Source: Xestospongia bergquistia (taxonomy: Eukaryota; Porifera; Demospongiae; Haplosclerida; Petrosiidae). Taken from it: a stretch of DNA of 64,000 bases. The stretch lies in contig OZ014411.1 of assembly GCA_963965975.1 (NCBI GenBank), positions 498,501 through 562,500 on the forward strand, in the 5' to 3' direction. Position 1 is the stretch's first letter. Every line of letters starts with the position of its first letter. Shown in pieces: positions 36,330 to 45,954 of the stretch. A program made the position numbers and the translations under genes. A model generated the notes under the pieces. It had not been told where the DNA came from. It did not search any database and was given only the letters and a program-made list of their open reading frames with translations.

Positions 36330-36565
36330 TCTTAGCTCCTATATTATGCTATCATCATCGTTAAATACATCATTTGCATCATTTACTTCAGGGTTACAAA
36401 ATAGCGTAAAAGACTCTAGTGGATGACTTCTGATAGCCCTAGTGGACAGTCACAGTAAGATAGTATTCTGAGATAATGATCTGACACAAGATTTAGCAGT
36501 ACCTTTCTAACTATTGCTATGATAGCTCATTGTAACAAATCATTAACGAATATTAATTAATTTAG
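36330..36565. repeat. Inverted, diverged copy of 31725-31960
   Basis: See the partner at 31725. The inverted orientation and moderate divergence suggest an older duplication or a shared repeat family. Confidence 0.65.
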
Positions 36566-37335
36566 GTGATGAATACGTTGAATGTTTCTAACCCTCTGAC
36601 AACTTTCATAAAAAAGTTATTATGTGGTGTATTGAGCAGAGAGCTATGAATCCAGATGAACACTTGCCACTGATAACCCAGTTCAGAATGTTAACGATAG
36701 TAATCATATGATGTCATTATAGTGTCATTTTTGCTTCATGTATCTTTAACTTACTGATACCATTATTACAGTATTTATGCTACTTAAAACAATTGAAGTA
36801 TTTTATATTAATTAATTAAATGTCCATCCATCACCATTTTATATAGAATTTATTCTCATTAACCAAGATTTAGAAGAAACCAGAGAGATGTGTCAAAGGC
36901 AAAACGTAAATCATTACATTAATTTTACTTTGCCTACCTGTTCTTATATTAGCTCAGATATCAACATTGATGCTCAAACTTTACTCGTAAAATGTGTATA
37001 CCATTATCTAATGACTTGTTGTATTGTCTCCAGGAAATGAATATGATTACTGCAGTCACTTAAAAGAGCAAATGTAAACTTACATAAAGGATGCATGTTT
37101 GTATGTTGGGAGTGTGAAACTATGGGCAGCAGAGCAGTCAGGTTTCATACAGATAAACCACAATAATACTACTGTGATAATCACTGCAAACCATTTGATA
37201 TCTTATACCAGATGTTGAGATTTTAATTTGGTTCAGACGTGGTCTTCTAAAATGATTTGCTTGAAGTGCCAGAGAGAAAGTCAAGAAGGAAGGCAGCCTA
37301 AAATAACCAAAAAAGAGAATCAAGAAACCAAAAAT
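36566..37335. other. Non-coding stretch with one possible exon relic
   Basis: After a tttag at about 36566, the plus strand reads PSDNFHKKVIMWCIEQRAM in one frame, but a stop interrupts it shortly upstream. I cannot name the family; it may be a decayed exon. Confidence 0.3.
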
Positions 37336-37385
37336 CTGATGTAGATTCCATGTCTCATCAAGGAAAGACATGGAATCTACATCAG
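37336..37385. repeat. Short perfect hairpin, 20-nt arms
   Basis: ctgatgtagattccatgtct is followed, after a 10-nt loop, by its exact complement ending at 37385. Confidence 0.85.
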
Positions 37386-37679
37386 TTTGGGAAGATATAC
37401 ATAAAATATATAGGTTGCTGACAGTCAAATGTTTGCAAGGTGCACAATCAAATTGCAGAGTGTGCAAAAAATCTTGATGACTGAAAACCAATGTAGGTGT
37501 AATATTACTCTTAAAGTTAGCCTGCAATTTTTCTGCAGTTTCTAGCAAGACACCAAAACAGCACTATGACGCTCTTCTCGTATCAAGTAAGTAAATTATT
37601 AATGAAATTGAGTATATAATGTTTCTTTTAGACATGTAATGACACTTAACGCTTTGGGTTGTGGCCTTGAGGCACCCCT

Positions 37680-37925
37680 AGAAATCAATTTTTGCAAAGA
37701 TTTAGGCAAGGAAAGAGGTGTCTTTCCTCTTCAAAGAAATTCATAAAGGATCCTTCATATGCGAATACAAGACAACTTGTGTCTACTCAACACATGTTTT
37801 TAAAAATTGTGAGCTTCAATATAAACACAATATGGAGGTCTCTACTTTTATTGAAGCTAAGTTGATGGCAAGACATTGCATTTCAATGATACAAGATGAT
37901 TTAACAAATTTGGATCATTCGTAAA
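37680..37925 (+). pseudogene. SET-domain methyltransferase-like fragment
   Basis: In one frame the plus strand reads DLGKERGVF. After a shift near 37722 it continues with EIHKGSFICEYKTTCVYST and a Tyr/Asn-rich stretch, ending at 37924. The 'G.GVF....+KG.F+CEY' pattern is typical of the start of SET domains of the KMT5A-like type. The downstream catalytic NH and Tyr motifs are not seen. It is a broken fragment lying among transposon relics, and may have been carried by one of them. Confidence 0.5.
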
Positions 37926-38379
37926 TCACTGAATCGACCCAAACATCAAGCCTTTTCCTCCAATTCTAGTTAAGGTAAATATAGAATTGGATTTTTCTCT
38001 GCTCAAGATATAGCACAAAATGAGGAAGTTCATTAGGATTATATTTTTTCTCATAAAATTTCAAGAAAATGGTTTGTTGCAAAGGTGTGCTCTGTTTCAG
38101 TTGTACTACAAAACCTACCTAACAATTCAAGATTTTTTTTCTATAGGCATTAAGGAAAAAGTGCAGCCACTACCAGAGATGACTGCAACGACAATACATG
38201 CCTCTAAATTGAAACAAAAATAATTTGAAAAATATTGAAAGTCTTACTTTTGCCCTATTGGTGGGTGCCAATCAGTAACTGCATTACAAAAATTTTCAAA
38301 CCATCTTACTGATGTCCATCATATATTGGACAAAAGTAAAAGAAAGGAACTTCTGGTTCATGCAAAGGAGGCTGCATAA

Positions 38380-38520
38380 CAGGATATGCATTGTCATAAT
38401 AGACCAACCTCTGCCCCATCAGAATGCCTATTCAGCACTGCTGGAAATCTAGTTACTGCAAAGTGAGCAGCACTCATCCTGAAAATGTTGAGAAATTTTT
38501 TTGCATAATTATCTTCCCAA
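38380..38520 (+). pseudogene. hAT transposase C-terminal relic
   Basis: The plus strand around 38400-38510 reads PSECLFSTAGNLVTAK, then a stop, then a Leu-rich continuation. This is the hAT dimerisation region, where S-x-x-LFS-x-AG is characteristic. Frames upstream (38020-38223) may be other parts of the same protein but are not recognisable. Terminal repeats were not identified. Confidence 0.65.
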
Positions 38521-38861
38521 TCCATCTCTACCTTACAAACGAGCTAAAACTGATTAAATTTTTTAAAAATGTTTGTTGATTGTATAGAATTCTTTTTTGG
38601 TTTGTTTTCAAAAACTATTCAGTTAACTGAGTAGGTTTTAGTTCTTCATGCCCAGTTAACCAGTTATTTAAATATAACCAAGCTCACAGCACTAAACTGA
38701 ATCAGAAGTTGATAAGACATGTGATATTGAAGAAAGTCTAAAAGACATTAGGTAAGTTAATTTAGTAAAGGCATCAAAGGCTATATCCTAGCATTTATAA
38801 GTACCTGATAACACTGCTTTTTCTGTTATATAATAGCCATAATTATAATCACCATTCACTT

Positions 38862-39935
38862 TTGTTGTATAAAGATATGACACGTCAATCATTATCTTTC
38901 AGAGCTGACACAATTCAATGGTCAATAGAGCTCAAGGAAATCAAAACAAAAGAGTTCATACCATATGACAAACCTCATGGTCCAGCTAATAACATAAATT
39001 CATACTCACTGCTTGATCTATTTTACCTTTTCTTCACACATGACATTCTCAAATATCTAGCAGACCAGACAAACCTCTATGCTTATGGCTGTTTAGGATA
39101 ATATTTTGAATCATGGGATAAGGTAACAGCAGATGAAATAAAAGCTTACATGGGTTTTATGATATTGATGGGTCTCATTCAACTACCTGCTTTAGGTGAT
39201 TACAGGCATAAGGATTCAATGTTCCATTATGAGCCAATAGCAAGTAGGATTATTCGGAGACAATTTCTTGATATTCATCATTTTCTTCATTTTGTTGACA
39301 ATAGAGACTTACCACACTACGGTGAGCCAACTTATAGTAAGCTACAAAAAGTAGAACCAATTCTCACATATATGAATACAAAATTCAGTTTGTCATGGAT
39401 TTAAAATCTGGATGAGGGCAAATACTACAATAGGGTATGTGTGTGAATTAGACCATTAAACTGGCAAAAAGGTGACAAAATTGAGAAGGGTCTAGGTGCT
39501 GCAGTTGTCTTGAAATTGACAGAAAAAATAAACTCCCATTTTCCATCACGTTTATTTCAATAACTTTTTCACTGGGATTGATCTCCTTTTAGACCTGTTG
39601 AGAATAAAGATATATGCATGAGGGACAATGAGATCAGATAGATGAGGCTTTCCTACAACATTAAGTCCATCATGAAAAAGAGTCTCTCTCAGAGAGGAGA
39701 CACCAATAGTGTTCAAAATGGAAACTTAGTCATTACTATATGACAGGACACAAAGCCCTTCTGTTGTGCATCAACAAATGGTAATCCAAATAACAAGGTT
39801 TCCACAACAAGGAAGTTAAGAAATGGGTCAAGAATAACAATACCTTGCCCTAAATGCAATTTCTCTATAAAATAAATTCATGGGAGGAGTAGATAGAAAC
39901 GACCAATTGAAAGGATACTATAATGTAAGGTTAAT
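38862..39935 (+). pseudogene. piggyBac-type transposase relic
   Basis: A frame from about 38880 reads SLLDLFYLFFTHDILKYL, meets a stop at 39099-39101, and continues in the same frame with DKVTADEIKAYMGFMILMGL, RRQFLDIHHFLHFVDNRDLP and PTYSKLQKVEPILTYMN, ending at 39402. This order is that of the DDE_Tnp_1_7 (piggyBac) family N-terminal half. After that only broken pieces remain, with a kinsWeE.iEttN-like trace near 39880 where piggyBac proteins have the GGVDR region. Several stops and shifts make it non-functional. TTAA-flanked ends were not found. Confidence 0.75.
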
Positions 39936-39959
39936 GTAAGGTTAAAATCTCGTAAATTT

Positions 39960-41395
39960 TACAAATAAGTTTCTTCCATATGCTTTACGAGCTTATGGAA
40001 CAAGAATTAGAAAGACTAGAGAAAGCTAGCATCATGGATCCTATAGAATTTTCAGAATGGGTTACCCTTATATCCACTTCCCAAGGTTGAAGACCTCTTC
40101 TCTCAACTGTCTGGAGGGAAATTGTTTAAAAAACGTCACCTCACACATGCATACCTACAGATTGCTCTAGAGCCTGACTCCAAGCATAATTTAAATATCA
40201 ACACTCACAAAGTATTATATCAATACACTCATCTTCCCTTTAGAGTTCACTCAGCAACAGCAATTTTTCAGTGATTAATGGAAGGCATTTTGACAGGCAT
40301 TAAGAATGTTGCTGTATATATTGATGATACTCTCATTACAAGTGTATCTGAAGAAGAGCACTTACAAACATTAGATTGTTGAGTTGACTAGAGGCAGAGG
40401 GGATACGGCTGAAGTGAGACAAATGTGTTTTCATGCTCTCAAAGTTTGAATACCTGGGGCATGTTATAACAGCTGAATGGCTACACCCAGGTGAAGACAA
40501 AATACAAGCTAAAGCTCCTGCTCCTCACACAATTGTGTTCATTTCTCGATCTGGTGAACTACTACAGAGAATTCCTTCATCAATTATCTACTTTGTTAGA
40601 ACCAATTTAACACTCTTTTACAAAAGAATAAAAATGGTTTTGGGGACCAGACCAGAAGAAAGATTTCTCAGATATTAAAGGTATATTAACTTATCCAAAG
40701 TTGTTGGTCCATTATAATCCTCTGAAAAAGTTAATGGTCCCATGTGATGCCTCTGCTTATGGTATAGGAGTCATACTGTCTCATGTCATGGAGGATGGTT
40801 CAGAAAAGCCAGTAACTTTGCATCACGTTCTCTTGCTCCAGCAAAAGAAGTATTCTCAGCTTGATAAAGAAGCGTCAACAAATATATTTGGAGTGAATAA
40901 GTTCCACCACTATTTATTTGGTTGACATTTTACCAATTATTTGGATCACAAGCCACTCTAGCATCTATTTAATGAAAATCACCTCATTCAATCTTTAGCG
41001 TCAGCAAGAATCCAAGTCCCTATCCCTGGTGAATTGACAAAGTAAGTCTTGGATGGATAAAGACCCTATATTAGCTCAGGTACAAAATTGTATAGGGTGG
41101 ACTAAAACGTGTGTTGATGATTTATGCCCATTCTCCCACCAAAAAAAGGAGTTAAGTGTCCAAGATGGCTGCATACTTTTGGGTTGTCAAGTAGTAATTC
41201 TAAATACAGGAAGAGAGAAGTACTAGATAAATTACATGGAAGACATCCTGGTATCGTAAGAATGAAGAGACTAGCAAGAAGTACTGTTTGGTGGCCAGAA
41301 ATTAATAAAGAAATAGAAAGGAAAGTGAAGAGCTGTCAACAATGTAAGTATAATGAAAAGTCACTGGCAGCAATTCAAATGCACACTTGGGAATA
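39960..41395 (+). pseudogene. Ty3/gypsy retrotransposon pol relic (RT, RNase H, integrase zinc finger)
   Basis: In order on the plus strand: an RT start (MEQELERLEKASIMDPIEFS, ~39990); the RT palm with HLTHAYLQIALEPDSKHN (~40135) and the VYIDDTLI active-site box (~40315); the thumb part KFEYLGHVITAEWLHPGEDK (40440); the RNase H-like LMVPCDASAYGIGVILSHV (~40730) and YSQLDKEAST; and the integrase HHCC finger with HGRHPGIVRM and CQQCKYN (41240-41350). At least several frameshifts and stops break the polyprotein. No LTRs were seen on either side. The integrase core is absent here, but a related piece lies at 50069-50640. Confidence 0.85.
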
Positions 41396-41666
41396 GCTAA
41401 AAAAAACCTTGAGTGACTGTTTTCCACTTTAAAGAGAATTAAAACTTATTTAAGAACAACGAGAAGAGACTCACGAACATTGCACTTTTATCTATTAAGA
41501 ATGATCTAAGCGATACTATGTGTTGGACGATCTACTTATGGCATTCAAAGGAAAAGACAAACAGAACAATCATGTTGTCTTAGATCTAATTAAATTTTAA
41601 AATTATAATTATTAATAATAAACTGAACACGCCCACTTCTGGGGCCCTACCATCAATTTTTTCCAG

Positions 41667-42527
41667 GTACATTCCTGAGTGTAGGGCAGTTAGTCTGTTG
41701 GTATCATGCTGCTGCTCTGAGCGTAAGTATACATCATACAAATGTAATAATATTTGTTTCATAATTATAGATACTAAAATTCTTTTATCATCCTATCAGG
41801 ATGACAACATCCAAACACAAATTGAAGTAATGCAATGCATACAACACATAAGAACACACATAGAATTAAACTAAGAATAGTGCACCAAAAATAATATAAC
41901 CACATGATACAGACAACAGATTATCCATATCGTATTTATGTTAATTTTTTCTCCTATTTATGTAGGAGGAAGTAGATAATTCAAAAAATGAAGCAAGTTT
42001 TAGTGAATGTATTATCAGATGATATTAATTGTTAACAATATTATTGTAATAAATGTATTTGATATGCATGATTAATTCAAGTCATTTGTTCGTGTGTTTA
42101 GCAAAAATGATATATGTTTATAGAATTTCATGAGTATTTTATTGCTTTATTTTGATATAGGAAGATGAAAAAGAAACTGATACAGAAGTAAGTTTATATA
42201 ACTTGAAAATATGTAGCATGGATAGATTTTAAATGTACCTCATATGTGGATTTCTTTTATAAGACTCATGATATCCATACAAAAAGGAAAATAGAAAAAT
42301 TGACATCTCAAAAATCCAAAATATCCGAACATGAAGAGAAAAGACTGAGAAATATTAGCTACATCTCACCTTCTTGTACAGCATCACTTTAATAAAACAG
42401 TAGTAGGTACAGAAAAAAATGAATGCTGAAACATAATGTACAAGTCATGCAGCAATGTTACTTTCTTTTACTTCAGGTACTGATAAAGAAAATTATTAAC
42501 ATAAGAGGGAACTACATTCATCATTAG
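41667..42527 (+). pseudogene. Diverged second copy of the micro-exon gene's 3' exons
   Basis: 41667-41722, between TTTTCCAG and GTAAGT, reads TFLSVGQLVCWYHAAALS and corresponds to KSVGQLVCRFHATGLG in the gene at 29.4 kb. 42477-42527, after TTACTTCAG, reads VLIKKIINIRGNYIHH then a stop and corresponds to VPIQKVIYNIRGDYIHN. Between them are acidic micro-exon candidates at about 41967 (starts EEVDNSKNEAS) and 42164-42190 (EDEKETDTE, good acceptor and GTAAGT donor). Further downstream, a 30-nt candidate at 42761-42790 (MDNNNFLLGE) has clean splice sites. It may be a living relative or a decayed copy. I see no matching repeat-exon array. Confidence 0.4.
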
Positions 42528-43120
42528 GATTTTTTCTTTTTATTGACTGTCATTACAATTTTAATGACATACATATTTAACTTTTGAACCCAAAAGAGAA
42601 GTAACATCTGCAAAGAAATTAATACCTAATTTTAGGTGTCATCTCAGACTACTGGTGTATAAAATAGCTTGGTCTTTTAAATGTCCATTATTGATTAAGC
42701 TGAAAATTGTAAGTTCAATAATAGTTTGTGTCACTGTGGTTACTGTTTTTTACTGCAGATGGATAATAATAACTTTCTGCTAGGAGAGGTGAGTGAGATT
42801 TTAATAAAATGGCATGCAATTATTGCAATCTGTATGGCAAGTTAGGGCTTTTCCATGGACATTGGAGATAAGAATTCCTGCGTCTGGACAGACGGGACGA
42901 AAACATCTCCTCCTCCTCCTCCCATTGTAAGCAAATAATACAGCCATAGACCATTGCATGCACTTCTTCAATGAGTAATGTCTACAACAAGTGTAAACAA
43001 ACATTTATGTACATTATTGTGTTTGTTTAATTCTGTAGCAAAACAGCAGTTGTATGTGGGGGACTTCCCAACAGTGGGTGTAGGAGGAGGTGATTGAATA
43101 AATGTAAGTTCAATTATACT

Positions 43121-43180
43121 CTGAGAAGAGCCCTTCATTAAAAAATGGTGCTTTATGCATGGAATGCAAGGTGAGGTATA
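43121..43180. repeat. Partial duplicate of the left end of the Tc1-like element
   Basis: 43121-43175 repeats the segment at 43193-43247 (gagaagag.ccttcattaaaaaa.ggtg...). One copy of the element's end therefore sits next to another. Confidence 0.7.
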
Positions 43181-45175
43181 GGCTGTCCAAGTTGAGAAGA
43201 GTCCTTCATTAAAAAAAGGTGTTTTATGCATGGAATGTAAGGTGAGGAATTTCCTTCCCTATTATACACAATTAGCGCTGAAGCACATTTTAATTATATT
43301 CATTACTTGTTCATGTGAATGTCATGCGAACACACCACGTTTTCTCTCGTGTTTGTGAACATGCCAACTGGAAAGACATTGAGAGTGCAAACAAAGGAGG
43401 TTGTTGTGAATGTCTATGAATATTTTGAGGCATTTGGCAGGCGTAAATGGACTGAAGGATCTCTGAAACGAACCTCTGAGAGACTTAGCACAGGGGGAGC
43501 TGCCTTTTCAAATCCAACGAAGAGGTACAGATTCTACAGACGCCTGTTAGTTGATGATTTTGATCGTGAAGCCATCAGACGAAAAATATACCACCTCTAT
43601 AGGTGCAAAGAGCATGTGACACTATCCAAGTTGTTTGTTGTGTTGAAAGAGGATAACCTCTTTCACGGTCAGAGGTCAACCCTCCACACCTTGCTAAGGG
43701 AAATGGGTTTCAAGTGAGTCACCATAACTTTGGATATAATGCCCATTAATATTGTACTTTATAGACATAAGCAAGTGGATGACAGACGCCACTACTATGA
43801 ACAATCATGACTTATGGAACAGAGGCACTATTACCTTTGTCGAATGATGACGAACCGCCAAGAGAATAGGCCAGTTGTTTACCTTGATGAAACCTGGGCC
43901 AATGTTCATGTTGGTAAGGATTGTGCTTGGGTGGAGAGGGATGATGTGACTGGTGGAACCCTTGGTGGTATAAAAAGGCCTCCTGGAAAGGGTGCACAGC
44001 TCATTATTCTTGGAGCTGGTGGCGAGAATGGTTGGATTCCCAATACCACTCTCATATTCAGATCCAAAAAATAATGGTGATTATCATGATGATATGACTG
44101 CTGATCATTTTGAGGAGTGGTTTGGTACCAAACTTCTCACAAATGTTCCACCTAACAGTCTTATTGTCATGGATAATGCATCATATCATAGCCGTCGTAG
44201 TGATCCTGTTCCAGTCAAAAGTTGGACAAAGCAAAAGATGCAAGATTGGCTTCAGGCAAAGGGAGTTGAATTCCCAACAAATGCCTTGACTGCTGAATTG
44301 TATAGCATCATACAAAGATTGAAACCTACCCTTCGCTATGTTGTTGATGACATGGCTGCTGCTACAGGTAAGAACTTGTCAAGATAGCCTTTGTATTTAT
44401 TGATATGTACATCATACAGAGAATGAGGTGGTCCGACTCCCTGTTGTTCACTGCACTCTCAATCCTATTGAGTTGGCATGGGCACAGGTTAAAGGTCACA
44501 TCAAGGCCAACACTTGTACATTTAACCTCCATGAGGTTGAGAAGTTGGCATGGGAGGGTTTCGATGTTGTGACACCTGACTGTTGGAAGAGCCTCATTCA
44601 ACATGTTAAGATCCACTTTGAAGACCACTATTGGTCTAATGATGGCCTCTATGAAGAGTTCGTGGATGAGTTCATCATTCGAGTTGGAGGTGAATCGGAT
44701 GAGTCTGATGATTCGGATCAATCTGATAGTTCTGATGACGATTAGTTGTAGATATTCTTAGTCTTCCTTCTTTGTCGAAAGGTCTTTTTCAAAACCATGG
44801 TGGCTTTATAGCTGCCTCAAATCACAAAAGACGATACCTGGTGATTATTTTAATAATAATTGTTATAATATACCATTTGTTCATATATTTAGAATTGTAA
44901 TTTTGAATTGCAACGTGACAGATGGCTGATTTCTCAAAGTGAAAATTGTTTTTTATTAAACACTCGAAGGTGTGCAATTTGAAGTATGTGAAAGGTATGC
45001 CATTGAAAATGTATGGAGTTATCTAGTTTGGTACTTTCTCGTAGTGCTAGAGCCAAATTTTATATATAAAATGCGCATTTGCGAGCTAAATTGACTGTGC
45101 AAGTTTCATGTTGATAGCATGTAAAACGGCAAAGTTATTCACATGTCTGGGTGGCTCTTCTTAACTTGGACAGCC
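43181..45175 (+). mobile_element. IS630/Tc1-mariner-type transposon, ~2.0 kb
   Basis: Ends are inverted: ggctgtccaagttgagaaga at 43181 and the complement of tcttcttaacttggacagcc ending at 45175. Both ends are flanked by TATA (TA target duplication). It encodes one transposase with two small introns, now inactivated. Related deletion derivatives lie at 45242-45712 and 51011-51275. Confidence 0.9.
43361..44745 (+). pseudogene. DDE transposase with two ~51-bp introns; one stop and one frameshift
   Basis: ATG at 43361 (MPTGKTLRV; an in-frame ATG also exists at 43319). The N-terminal helix-turn-helix region is followed by a 51-bp intron (43714-43764) joined at a Lys codon. Catalytic motifs are present: VVYLDETW (~43878), VMDNASYHSR (~44168) and LNPIELAWAQVK (~44460), giving D, D and E. 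A second intron is 44368-44419. The C-terminus is acidic (ends with runs of DES) and stops at 44743-44745. An in-frame TGA at about 43808 and a one-base loss in the A-run at about 44070 inactivate it. Otherwise the frame is well kept, so inactivation is recent. Small host-like introns in the transposase fit long residence in this lineage. Confidence 0.85.
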
Positions 45176-45241
45176 TATAGTTCTTCTCCCATTAAATGCA
45201 ATTAAACAGGTGGAAACAGATTCAAGATCTCTGAACAAACA

Positions 45242-45712
45242 CCTGTTAGTTGATGATTTTGATCGTGAAGCCATCAGACAGAAAATCTACTACCTCTATC
45301 AGACATTCTCAGTCTTCCTTCTTTGTTAAAACTTTTTTCAGAACCTTGGTGGCTTTATAACTTCCTTAAATCGCAAAAGACAATACCTGGTTATTATTTT
45401 AATAATAATGATTGAACATCTGTTCATATAATTAGAACTGTAATTTAGAATTATCACGTGACAGATGACTGACTTCTCAAGGTGAAAATTGTTATTTATT
45501 AAATCCTCAAAGGTGTGCAATTTGAAGTATTTGAAAGGTATGCCATTGAAAATGTATGGAACTTTCTAGTTTGCTACTTTCTCGTAGCACTAGAGAGCCA
45601 AATTTTATACATAAAATGCACATTTGCAAGCTGAATCGATTGTGCAAGTCCCACGTAAAATGGCAAAGTTACTTATTTACATGTCTGGGTGGCTCTTCTG
45701 AACTTGGACAGA
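45242..45712 (+). mobile_element. Deletion derivative of the Tc1-like element
   Basis: 45242-45300 matches coding sequence at 43541-43600 (ttagttgatgattttgatcg). From 45301 it matches the 3' part from about 44752 to the right end at 45175, finishing with gaacttggacag. The left terminal repeat is not found. It starts just beyond the right end of the complete element. Confidence 0.8.
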
Positions 45713-45755
45713 GTATAGCAATTGTCATTATTGTTTTATTTCTTCTTCAACACAG

Positions 45756-45870
45756 ATGTCATTGTGCTCTAAGCACTTTGAATAGTTACAGTATTTGTTG
45801 CACATATATTTCTATTTGCAAAGACTTCAGAAGGATGGAAAAGTGGAGAGAGTCAGTATGGGCAGAATAA
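45756..45870 (+). pseudogene. Fragment of the micro-exon gene family (two exons)
   Basis: After CACAG at 45755, the sequence attgtgctctaagcact parallels the 29553-29588 exon (atatgctctcagcact on the minus strand). After TTTGCAAAG at 45823, the frame reads TSEGWKKWRES, like TSDGAKKWRERYKQ at 29498, and stops at 45870. Spacing and order agree with the intact gene. It lies between two transposons. Confidence 0.5.
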
Positions 45871-45954
45871 AAACATTCTAACAAAACATGTAAGATAAGG
45901 AATCTCTCCCCTACTGCTGACTTAGCAATAAAAAATTGGAATTTATTGAATGAA

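Noticed and set aside
37138..37548. 136-codon minus-strand frame crossing a hairpin
   Set aside because: No recognisable domain, and it runs through a perfect inverted repeat; probably a relic or chance frame.
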